Source: Myroides albus
GTDB taxonomy: Bacteria > Bacteroidota > Bacteroidia > Flavobacteriales > Flavobacteriaceae
Direction: 5' to 3'
Assembly: GCF_009711045.1 (NCBI RefSeq)
Contig: NZ_WMJX01000022.1
Coordinates: forward strand, 224-47,825
DNA length: 47,602 bases
A model generated the notes under the pieces. The model saw only the letters and a program-made list of their open reading frames with translations, did not search any database and was not told the origin of the DNA. Shown in pieces: positions 16,679 through 23,996 of the stretch. How positions within the stretch are numbered: the stretch's first letter is position 1; each line of letters begins with the position of its first letter. The position numbers and the translations under genes are program-made.

Positions 16679-17146
16679 ATGTCTTATAAGAAGTTGATTG
16701 GTAAAAAACTGAGAAGTAAAAGAGATTCTCTTAATCTAACAAAAGAAAATATAGTTGATTTGACAGGTGTTTCGAAAAGTAGTATATCTAAAGTTGAAAA
16801 TGGAACAGCTAAAGATATTGACTTTTATGTGAAGTATGCTAAAGCAGTTGACTATGCTCTAAGTGAGTTAATGGATGTTAGTTTAAATTCTGTTACAATC
16901 TACAAACTAAAAGCAGATTTAAAGCAAAAAGTTAACCTAACAGCTAAAGTACGTAAATTAGTAGTTAGTAAATATTTCGCTGACTATAGAACAGTAGCTG
17001 AGATTAAGGAGAAAATGCAAAGTGATAAACTTATTGATGTATCAGTTACAAGTGGTGCTATATCAAATGTTTTGAATAATCTAAGAAAAGAAGGAATTGT
17101 GATTTCCATATCCAATGGTAGAAAGAACCTATATAAGAGAAAATAA
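16679..17146 (+). CDS. XRE-family transcriptional regulator with C-terminal winged-helix part
   Basis: A 155-residue DNA-binding protein. Residues about 1-65 form an XRE/lambda-repressor HTH (KLRSKRDSLNLTKENIVDLTGVSKSSISKVENG). Residues about 85-155 look like a second, winged-helix domain (RKLVVSKYFADYRTVAEIKEKM, SGAISNVLNNLRKEGIV, then a basic GRKNLYKRK tail). The double arrangement is unusual for a simple antitoxin or phage repressor. It is the first gene of the mobilization module and starts 19 bases after a large inverted repeat that may be its operator. The next gene follows 21 bases later, probably in the same transcript. Control of transfer or of the adjacent gene is inferred. Confidence 0.85.
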   Translation: MSYKKLIGKKLRSKRDSLNLTKENIVDLTGVSKSSISKVENGTAKDIDFYVKYAKAVDYALSELMDVSLNSVTIYKLKADLKQKVNLTAKVRKLVVSKYFADYRTVAEIKEKMQSDKLIDVSVTSGAISNVLNNLRKEGIVISISNGRKNLYKRK

Positions 17147-17167
17147 TTTAAATTCATCTGCTAAACT

Positions 17168-17695
17168 ATGTATAATCTATCTGACCATTTTAAAGAATTC
17201 GCTTTAACTTATAAGTATAATAATAAGGCTTTACAAGAAATAGTAACAATTTTAATCTCTAAAGACACTTCAATTGCTAAGTTAAAAACTTATTTGTTTG
17301 AGAATAGTATCATAATAGAGCAGATCAAACAAGAGGCTTTAGATTTTCTAGTCTTGTATGCATATTATACTTTAAAAGATGACTGTATCACTGAGGCAGA
17401 GCTTAATGACTTTATTGCTTTAAAGAGAATTTTAGCTATAAAAGAAAATGATTTTATAATTTACAAAGAGTTTCAAGTAAAAGAGATTCTAAAGCAACAG
17501 TTTTTAAGAATGTATTCCGATAAGTTTATTGATTCAAATGAAGCCATAACTCAGGTTAACCTGCAAATTATGTTTGGGCTTAGTTATGATGAGTTTGAAG
17601 AATTAAAGCAAGATGAGGTTATTAATGCTCTACTTCAAGGAGCTAATCCTAAAGACTTGGACATCTCTAGCTTACCTAAAGGCTTTGTTTTATAG
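17168..17695 (+). CDS. Hypothetical protein in mobilization module
   Basis: A 175-residue, mostly helical, acidic protein that I do not recognise. It has no signal peptide or membrane segment and is rich in Leu, Ile, Lys and Glu. The C-terminus has a short acidic stretch (LSYDEFEELKQDEVINALLQG) that could be a protein-interaction helix. It lies 21 bases downstream of the XRE regulator and 152 bases before the MobA-like gene, so it is probably cotranscribed with the regulator. It might be a partner of that two-domain regulator, but no toxin or enzyme motif is visible. Confidence 0.7.
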   Translation: MYNLSDHFKEFALTYKYNNKALQEIVTILISKDTSIAKLKTYLFENSIIIEQIKQEALDFLVLYAYYTLKDDCITEAELNDFIALKRILAIKENDFIIYKEFQVKEILKQQFLRMYSDKFIDSNEAITQVNLQIMFGLSYDEFEELKQDEVINALLQGANPKDLDISSLPKGFVL

Positions 17696-17847
17696 TGTTT
17701 AATTATAGCAATCAGCTATTTTATTTTTATATATAATTCTAAACAATAGGAGATTAGGCCAATATATTCCAAAAGTGTCCTTTGTATTCCATGATAACTT
17801 AATTGACGTTTTATTAAGTAGATTTTGTAAATCTAAATAATAAGACT
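17696..17847. promoter_or_regulatory. Gap before the mobilization genes, candidate oriT
   Basis: 152 bases between the hypothetical gene and the MobA-like gene. It contains the perfect hairpin TAGATTT-TGT-AAATCTA at 17819-17835, just before the start codon. In Bacteroidota mobilizable elements the origin of transfer usually lies directly upstream of the mobA-like gene, so this is the first place to look. The nick site itself cannot be read. Confidence 0.3.
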
Positions 17848-18282
17848 ATGAATACTAATGATAAAAAGATGGTTTCAAGGCAAAGTAAAACTACTAGAAA
17901 AATAGTAAAAACACTTTCCATTTATCTAACTGAATCAGAATCTGAACAGTTTGAGAAGGTCATTGAAAAATATCAAGTTAGAAACAAATCTAATTTTGTT
18001 ATCTCAAGAATATTAAACAATCAGATCAAGAGTGTTATTATAGACCCAATAGCTATAGAATACCACTCTCGTTTAACTCAACTTATCAATCATTTTAAAG
18101 CAATCGCTGTAAATTATAATACTTTAGTTCAAAAAAGCCAAGAGCAAGACAAGAAGTTAGAGGTCTATCAACAGCTTTTTAAAGAAACTATTGATCTTTC
18201 AAAACTTTGTAAAGATATAATAACGCTAACCCTAGATTTTGAGAAGATTGTCATAGATAAACAAAAAGAATATGATAGTTAG
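17848..18282 (+). CDS. MobA-like relaxosome accessory protein
   Basis: A 144-residue protein. The first half (KTLSIYLTESESEQFEKVIEKY, then RNKSNFVISRIL) matches the ribbon-helix-helix-type DNA-binding region of plasmid/transposon mobilization accessory proteins (MobA/MobC/BfmA type); the second half is predicted coiled coil. It overlaps the relaxase start by 11 bases, the classic MobA-MobB pairing in Bacteroidota mobilizable elements. By analogy it binds oriT and helps the relaxase nick. Family names for MobA and MobB vary between elements, so no symbol is given. Confidence 0.8.
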   Translation: MNTNDKKMVSRQSKTTRKIVKTLSIYLTESESEQFEKVIEKYQVRNKSNFVISRILNNQIKSVIIDPIAIEYHSRLTQLINHFKAIAVNYNTLVQKSQEQDKKLEVYQQLFKETIDLSKLCKDIITLTLDFEKIVIDKQKEYDS

Positions 18283-19549
18283 AATTGGCAAAAGCAAAGA
18301 TATTCTAAATGTGCTTCGTTATAATCAAAATAAGGTGAAGGCCTGTGAGGCTAGTATTTTATATTTACACAAAGTAGCGTATCCACTTTATAAGGTGGAG
18401 GATTTATCTGTGTATTTTCAAAGGTATTTCCAAGCTTATCTTTTAAAAAATATTTCAACTCAAAGGCCAGTGAGGCACATATCGCTTAATCCTCATCCTA
18501 AGGATAAATTAAGTGATAAAGAGTTACTGCTTATAGCTAAAACTTATATGGCTAAAGTAAATTTAAAAAACCAACCTTATATTGTCTATAAACACTTTGA
18601 TTTAAAAAGGATTCACATACATATTGCTACTATTGCAGTTAACTTATGGGGCAAGAAGATTGAAAAGCTCTATGATTACTCTCATGCGCATAATGCTTGT
18701 AGAGAAATCACAAAGGAGTTCGGGTTAACGGGGTATCAGAAAAAAGACAAAGGTTATAAGCGGTTTTTACTAGATATTGTAAATCACGCTGAGTTTTCGG
18801 TTTATGATCAAATAAATAGCGTTGTTTGCACTTTGCCTAAACACTATTTGTTTACAAGTTTTAAAAAGTATAACGCACTTTTATCACTTTTTAATGTCCA
18901 GGCTATTAAATCAAAAAGAAAAGACCATGTGTTTTATGTGGCTTTAGATAAAAACAAGAATAAAGCCAGTAATATTTTTTCATGTCACCGCTTTGATTTA
19001 GTAGTAGATGAAGATTTTTTAAAGAGTCACTATAATAAATCAACACAGCTAAGAGTGGATAAAACTAGTGAACTTTCAGAGCTAAAAAAGATGATTCAAG
19101 CTTATTTTAAACAAAGTAAGTCTTTTTCGGAGTTTAAAAAGCTATTGAAAAATCAAGGTATTAATATAGTTGAATTATCCAATAAGCTTAAAAAAGACTT
19201 TGTTTTTATATCTCATGAGCTTAAAGTGGTGTTTAACTTTAAAAAATTAAGTCAAAAGTTAAACTCCAAGGACAACTCCTATTTTAATACGCTTAGAAAA
19301 AAGATTGAAAATCCAATTAAAAATTTAGTGCTGCAAAGATACAACCAAAGTCAAAAGGAGTATAAAGATTTGCAGAGCCATGAGAGTTTTAATTTTTTAG
19401 AGGATTTTATGCTAGAGAGTAATCAAAGTAGTTTTGTGTGCTTTTTCAACTATCTGCTTTCAGGGCCAAGTTTTGATATGCAAGAAAAGCAGTTTGAAGA
19501 CTCGATAAAGAAAAAGAAAAAAAAATCCAAGAGTAAATACTTGGTTTAA
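18272..19549 (+). CDS. MobB-like relaxase (mobilization nuclease)
   Basis: A 425-residue relaxase of the Relaxase/mobilization nuclease domain family. The N-terminal catalytic part includes HISLNPHPKDKLSD (about 69-82) and the metal-binding histidine motif at His108, His115 and His117 (KHFDLKRIHIHIAT). A nucleophilic Tyr near the N-terminus (Tyr17 in VLRYNQNK) is the likely strand-cleaving residue. The C-terminal half is basic, poorly conserved and ends in a Lys-rich tail (IKKKKKKSKSK). It overlaps the upstream MobA-like gene. It should nick at oriT and stay attached to the transferred strand; the coupling protein at 23997-26003 is its probable docking partner. Confidence 0.9.
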   Translation: MIVRIGKSKDILNVLRYNQNKVKACEASILYLHKVAYPLYKVEDLSVYFQRYFQAYLLKNISTQRPVRHISLNPHPKDKLSDKELLLIAKTYMAKVNLKNQPYIVYKHFDLKRIHIHIATIAVNLWGKKIEKLYDYSHAHNACREITKEFGLTGYQKKDKGYKRFLLDIVNHAEFSVYDQINSVVCTLPKHYLFTSFKKYNALLSLFNVQAIKSKRKDHVFYVALDKNKNKASNIFSCHRFDLVVDEDFLKSHYNKSTQLRVDKTSELSELKKMIQAYFKQSKSFSEFKKLLKNQGINIVELSNKLKKDFVFISHELKVVFNFKKLSQKLNSKDNSYFNTLRKKIENPIKNLVLQRYNQSQKEYKDLQSHESFNFLEDFMLESNQSSFVCFFNYLLSGPSFDMQEKQFEDSIKKKKKKSKSKYLV

Positions 19550-19570
19550 CCCTAATTAATATAATGTAAT

Positions 19571-19807
19571 ATGTTTGAATTTTTCTTAGGACTTTATTGG
19601 TTGTGTTACTATTTAACTTTTAGTATAGCAAGGCTAATTTTTTTCAATAATTCTAAAAAGGATTATTATGATATAATAGGGCAGAGTAGAAGTGAGATTA
19701 ACTATGAGAAATTAGAAAATAATAACCTGAAAACAAAAAATATTGATACGCTTTTAAAAGGGGAAGATCATAAATCAGCCAAAGAAATTGCCAAGCGATT
19801 AGATTAG
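19571..19807 (+). CDS. Small membrane protein in mobilization module
   Basis: A 78-residue protein with one hydrophobic segment at the N-terminus (residues about 3-23) and a charged, cytoplasmic-looking tail (DYYDIIGQSRSEINYEKLE, ending HKSAKEIAKRLD). It lies 21 bases after the relaxase, in the same direction, so it probably belongs to the relaxase operon. I do not recognise a family. Small membrane proteins at this place could help anchor the relaxosome, but that is speculative. Confidence 0.6.
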   Translation: MFEFFLGLYWLCYYLTFSIARLIFFNNSKKDYYDIIGQSRSEINYEKLENNNLKTKNIDTLLKGEDHKSAKEIAKRLD

Positions 19808-20244
19808 TTTATATCAAAATTGAAAAAAGAGTAAAACCCCCTTAAAACTTTATTTTTTAGTGTCTGGTAAAATATATATTTAATTATCTTAAAAGGGTGA
19901 TTTATTGCTGTTTATTTAAATTTATACTGTTTTTTTATTTGCAGTAAAGGTTAAAGTCTTTTTAATGAGATAATTATGTCTTTTTTACTCCTAGCAATTG
20001 GCAAACAAATTCATTTTTTTTTCGTATGTAAAGCCTTAAAAACTACTATTTTACTACTTTTTTAAAATGTGCTTTATTCCTGATTTTATACCTTTTTTAT
20101 TTTTGTTTTTACCTTAAAGCCAGTTAGTGTCTTACTTTAGAGAGTTTAACACACCTTAAAACATGCCAATTGGCAATTTTATTCAAAAAGAGTTTACAGA
20201 TTTGTAGTGTTAGCTAACATGTATTAATCACTAAAACTTGAATT
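19808..20244. other. Gene-free regulatory region in the mobilization module
   Basis: 437 bases without an ORF. It contains CAATTGGCAA twice (19995-20004 and 20167-20176), the second inside a GCCAATTGGC palindrome (20165-20174), several CCTTAAA tracts (near 19848, 20031, 20112 and 20154), and a perfect 12-base palindrome TGTTAGCTAACA (20208-20219) about 25 bases before the next start. Very rich in T-runs. Likely a promoter/operator region or part of a transfer origin. Confidence 0.5.
20208..20219. promoter_or_regulatory. Palindromic operator candidate TGTTAGCTAACA
   Basis: Perfect 12-base palindrome 25 bases upstream of the excisionase-like HTH gene. The placement and symmetry suit a dimeric repressor site. 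No bound protein can be named. Confidence 0.35.
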
Positions 20245-20538
20245 ATGAGTATTAATCGTTTAGAGTTTCTTTCTTGGATGAAGAGACTAACTACCAGACT
20301 AGATAGTTTAAATGAAAATATTTCTAAACTACAACTCCAAACTTTAAATGTTGATGGCGAAGAGCTTTTAGATAATCAAGATGTTCTTCAAATTTTAAAA
20401 ATTTCCTACCGAACCTTGCAAAGGTACCGTTCTGAGAAAAAGCTGCCATATTATAAACTAAAAGGTAAGATTTACTACAAACTCTCGGATGTTGAAAAAC
20501 TCTTAAGGGATTGTTTCTCAAGACCCATTAATGATTAA
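20245..20538 (+). CDS. Excisionase-type helix-turn-helix protein
   Basis: A 97-residue protein. Residues 1-45 are helical and coiled-coil-like; residues about 45-92 form a MerR/excisionase-like winged HTH (LLDNQDVLQILKISYRTLQRYRSEKKLPYYKLKGKIYYKLSDVEKLL), the HTH_17 type common in Bacteroidota mobile elements. Such proteins act as recombination directionality factors or regulators of mobilization genes. It precedes the DUF3945 and topoisomerase-like genes by 100 bases, so it may regulate them. No integrase is present nearby for it to assist, which makes a regulatory role more likely here. Confidence 0.85.
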   Translation: MSINRLEFLSWMKRLTTRLDSLNENISKLQLQTLNVDGEELLDNQDVLQILKISYRTLQRYRSEKKLPYYKLKGKIYYKLSDVEKLLRDCFSRPIND

Positions 20539-20638
20539 CGGCCTGTAAAGGACAAATAATAACCAAATGGGGTCAACTAATAGATTCTATAGTATTTGAA
20601 TATAGTTTTAAGTATTAAAAAACCTAAAAATTTATATT

Positions 20639-21931
20639 ATGGAAACTAAAGTAAACAAACAAGAACAGCAAGTTCTTTTAGTTAGCGATGCTAAGGACAA
20701 CAAAATTAAAGGAGTTAAGGGATTAAGCGAGAATGGTCGTTTACAAAGTGCGCCGGTTAACAAAGCAAATCTCAAATCCTTTTTAAAGGTAGATAAGCAC
20801 GGTGATTTTTTCTCTAATTTCTTTTCCAACTTCTTTTCTCAATTAAAAGATCCGACTCAGTTTAGCTTTTTTAAAGTCCCTGAATCACTAGCCCTTAATC
20901 TAGCCAAGCAAATGCAAGAAGAGCTAGATCAAAAACAGTCTATAAACAAAGAACTTTACCTGGAGCACCAAATCGATCCAGGTAAAGTTATAGAGAGTTT
21001 AAAAAGAGAAGAATCTTCTTCTTTAATAACCAGTAAAGAATACAACCCATATAAGTACAATATAAACGAGCTTAATTGGGAGGCGCTCTCAGAGATTGGT
21101 CTATCTAAACAAAAACTTGATGAAATGGATTTATTAGAACCTTTACTAAAGGGATATAAAACAAAGGATTTAGTGATGGTGAGTTTAGACTTAGGAGCGG
21201 CTGTTTTCTCTTTAGATGCCCGTTTGAGTTTAAAAAGAGATCAAAACGGAGAGGTGGTTATGAACCTAGAGGGAGTTAAAAAGTATCCTAATTTAAATGT
21301 TCCTTTTCAAGGGCATGAATTTACCAAGCTCGATAAACACAATCTTTTAAAGACTGGTAATATGGGCAGAGTAGTAGAGCTTATCGATCCAATTTCAGGA
21401 CAGAAGGTACCCTCTGTGGTTAGCGTTGATAGATTAACTAATAATCTTGCCGTGACAAGTGTGCAGGCTGTAAAAGTTCCTGTTGAGATAAAGGGAGTAG
21501 AGCTTAGTGCACAACAGATTCAAAAGCTAAAACACGGTGAGGCGGTGCTTGTGCAAGGAATGAACTCTAGTAAAGGCAATCCTTTCGATGCAGAGATTCA
21601 GTATAATGCCTCTAAAGGACATATTGAATTTTTGTTTGACAATGTCAATAAGAAAAATCAAAAAACGACCCAAAAAGACTTAAGAGTTTTTAGAGGTAAG
21701 ACTCTTTCGGATTCTGAGTATAATGACCTTTTGCAAGGAAAAGCTGTATTTGTTCAAGGGATTATTGATAAGCGTGGAAATCCCTACAACGGCTATGTGA
21801 GTTATGATAAGGTAAATAATAAAACGAGTTTTTCCTTTGACAATCCAATAAACAAAGACAGTAATCAAATTAAAAACACTCAAGAGCAGAGTCAAACAAG
21901 TAAAGATAATGCTGTTTTAAGACCTAGATAA
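20639..21931 (+). CDS. DUF4099/DUF3945-domain protein of mobile element
   Basis: A 430-residue protein of the type carried by Bacteroidota conjugative and mobilizable elements. The first 120 residues are low-complexity and polar. A DUF4099-like region spans about 135-240 (YNINELNWEALSEIGLSKQKL, GYKTKDLVMVSL). Two DUF3945-like repeats follow: about 290-345 (ELSAQQIQKLKHGEAVLVQGM, NPFDAEIQYN) and about 350-405 (TLSDSEYNDLLQGKAVFVQGI, NPYNGYVSYD). Those repeats resemble the C-terminal repeats of topoisomerase III, and the next gene, 9 bases downstream, is itself topoisomerase-like. No enzymatic motif is visible; the biochemical function of the family is unknown. Confidence 0.85.
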   Translation: METKVNKQEQQVLLVSDAKDNKIKGVKGLSENGRLQSAPVNKANLKSFLKVDKHGDFFSNFFSNFFSQLKDPTQFSFFKVPESLALNLAKQMQEELDQKQSINKELYLEHQIDPGKVIESLKREESSSLITSKEYNPYKYNINELNWEALSEIGLSKQKLDEMDLLEPLLKGYKTKDLVMVSLDLGAAVFSLDARLSLKRDQNGEVVMNLEGVKKYPNLNVPFQGHEFTKLDKHNLLKTGNMGRVVELIDPISGQKVPSVVSVDRLTNNLAVTSVQAVKVPVEIKGVELSAQQIQKLKHGEAVLVQGMNSSKGNPFDAEIQYNASKGHIEFLFDNVNKKNQKTTQKDLRVFRGKTLSDSEYNDLLQGKAVFVQGIIDKRGNPYNGYVSYDKVNNKTSFSFDNPINKDSNQIKNTQEQSQTSKDNAVLRPR

Positions 21932-21940
21932 ACTTTAAAT

Positions 21941-23980
21941 ATGGAACTAATAATAACTCGTAAAGCAAGTGTGGCAAGTGTTCTTGCTACGCTTGTTTTA
22001 GCTTTTGAAAAAACAAATAACTATTATTATTCAGATAAATACTATGTAACTTGGATTGGTAGTAGAGATATTATACTTAAAGCTGTTCAAGTCAATAAAA
22101 AAAATAAAGGCGAAGGCTTTGCATTTCAAGTTAAAGCCTTTGACAAGCATAAGGCAATCTTTATAGAAAATGACCATTATTATTTAAATCAGTTTACTAC
22201 AATTAAAGAGTTGGCCAAAAAAAGTAAGAGTATTCTCTTTGCTACAGAGCCCAGTGAAAAAGCTGATGTTTTTTTTGCGTACTTATACAAGTATTTAAAC
22301 TTAGAATTACCCTTTACAAGATTGCCGCTATTTAGTTTGGATAAGAAAAGTTTAGAAAAAGCTTTCGCAAAAAAAATGCATTATTGGCAAAAGTTGTGTT
22401 TGTTTGATAAGCCTTTGCAAAAAGATCTTGTTTATACTTTTTTAAGCGATAAGCTAAGCTATAAACTAAAACAGATTGTAAATAGCTCTGCTGGGCCAAG
22501 TTGCCTGATATCCTTTTTTCTTATTTCATTTGTTTATCAAAAACAAAAAGAGTTTCAATCTCTTGGTAGAAAAGCAAAATACTCAGTATCTGTCAGGGTT
22601 TTAATAAACGAACAAGAGTATGATAGTAATTACACTAAAAAATATAAGAATAGACAATCAGCGTTAGTTGTTTTAAATAAAATTTTAAAATCTAAATCAA
22701 TATCTATTTCAAAAGTGCAAAGGGAAGTTTTAAGTGCTCAAAGACCACTTTTTTTTGATTTTATAACCCTGTGTAAAAAAGCTTATAAACAGTATGGTAT
22801 CCTTTATAAAGAGACATTGAGTATTTTAAAGACTTTGTATTATCAGGGTTTTCTATTCTATCCAATTACGCTATATCGGTATCTGCCAGTGAAATTTAAA
22901 AAGGATATACCTGGGGTTTTATCACAAATTAGAGACTATTCAGATTTTAAGCATCAAATGATTTTTATAAAGAGTAAAAACCTTAATTACAAAGGCATAT
23001 TAGATAATTCCAGCAGTTGTAAGTGGCCTTTGCTTGCAAGAGGACAAATACCAAAAGGCTTAGGAGTTAAACAAAAAGCTATTTATAATCTTTTGATAGA
23101 ACAGATAATTTTGTGTTTTAAGCCATTTGAAGAAAAACAGCAAAAAAAAGTTCAAATATCCCTTGATTCTAATAAGCACTATTTAGAGTTTTATCTTATT
23201 TCGAAAGATAATTTTTCTTTGGTTGCAAGTAACGGTTTTAAAGCATATAATATAGTTGATTCATTAAAAGATGAGCTTTTTAGTTCTAAGAGTAAAATTC
23301 AAATAAAAAGCGCCCTTGTTGAAAAAACAAAAGTTAGAAAAAATTGTTTCTTATCTGCAAACTCTGTTTTAAAGTCATTAGAAAGGGATTTTTTGCAATT
23401 TTTAAAAACCATGGGAATAAGTCAAAACGAGCTTTGTTTTTTTGAGGACTTTTTTAAACGTGCTATTCTCTGCCTTGATAGTTTAACCTATAGTAAGATT
23501 TTAAAAACATCTAAAGCTGGAGTTACGCTAAATGGTGAAGTAACTAAACTATTTAAGGGGTTAGATTATAATATAAGTGAATTCTTGCAAAGAGTTTTCG
23601 AGCTTGAAATATTGTTTTACAGGTATACAAAAACAGACATTGATAAAGCAAATTTAGATAAGAAAGTAAATGAGCTTGTTGGGTTTTTTAATAATACTAA
23701 AAAGGTTTATTCTCTAGAGAATAAATCCACTTTATGTCCTTTTTGTCAAAAGCATAACCTAGAGTTTTACTTGGATAGGGTTATTTGTCAAAACAAGCAG
23801 TGTAAATGGAGTCTAAAGCGTCAGATATCGGGTGTTTATTTATCTGTTTGTGATGTAAATCAGCTTATACAAAAAAGAAAATCATCTTCTTTGTTTGAGT
23901 TCAAAATAGGTAAACACAGTAAAGTTAAAGGTTATTTACGTCTTAATAAAAACTGTGAGTTACAATATGAATTTATATAA
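21941..23980 (+). CDS. Divergent topoisomerase III (type IA)-like protein, catalytic residues eroded
   Basis: A 679-residue protein with the layout of element-borne topoisomerase III: a Toprim-like start (IITRKASVASVLA; intact enzymes have EKPS), a second Toprim strand (LFATEPSEKAD, residues 100-109), a central domain with YPITLYRYLP around Tyr307, a region GLGVKQKAIYNLLIEQ, a C-terminal zinc ribbon (CPFC...CQNKQC) and a closing C-terminal repeat. Compared with active type IA enzymes, position 7 is Arg rather than Glu, the DxDxE triad reads E103-S105-K107, the YPRTDS motif has lost its Arg, and the HAIIPT and GRVQTP motifs are not recognisable. Tyr307 remains. It follows DUF3945 by 9 bases and nearly meets the convergent coupling protein (16 bases). 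Probably a structural or regulatory role; activity doubtful. Confidence 0.75.
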   Translation: MELIITRKASVASVLATLVLAFEKTNNYYYSDKYYVTWIGSRDIILKAVQVNKKNKGEGFAFQVKAFDKHKAIFIENDHYYLNQFTTIKELAKKSKSILFATEPSEKADVFFAYLYKYLNLELPFTRLPLFSLDKKSLEKAFAKKMHYWQKLCLFDKPLQKDLVYTFLSDKLSYKLKQIVNSSAGPSCLISFFLISFVYQKQKEFQSLGRKAKYSVSVRVLINEQEYDSNYTKKYKNRQSALVVLNKILKSKSISISKVQREVLSAQRPLFFDFITLCKKAYKQYGILYKETLSILKTLYYQGFLFYPITLYRYLPVKFKKDIPGVLSQIRDYSDFKHQMIFIKSKNLNYKGILDNSSSCKWPLLARGQIPKGLGVKQKAIYNLLIEQIILCFKPFEEKQQKKVQISLDSNKHYLEFYLISKDNFSLVASNGFKAYNIVDSLKDELFSSKSKIQIKSALVEKTKVRKNCFLSANSVLKSLERDFLQFLKTMGISQNELCFFEDFFKRAILCLDSLTYSKILKTSKAGVTLNGEVTKLFKGLDYNISEFLQRVFELEILFYRYTKTDIDKANLDKKVNELVGFFNNTKKVYSLENKSTLCPFCQKHNLEFYLDRVICQNKQCKWSLKRQISGVYLSVCDVNQLIQKRKSSSLFEFKIGKHSKVKGYLRLNKNCELQYEFI

Positions 23981-23996
23981 TTAAAGTGGAGACTTT

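Noticed and set aside
21941..23980. Treating the topoisomerase-like gene as a pseudogene.
   Set aside because: The frame is full length with a complete zinc ribbon and C-terminal repeat, so substitution of catalytic residues rather than decay fits better.
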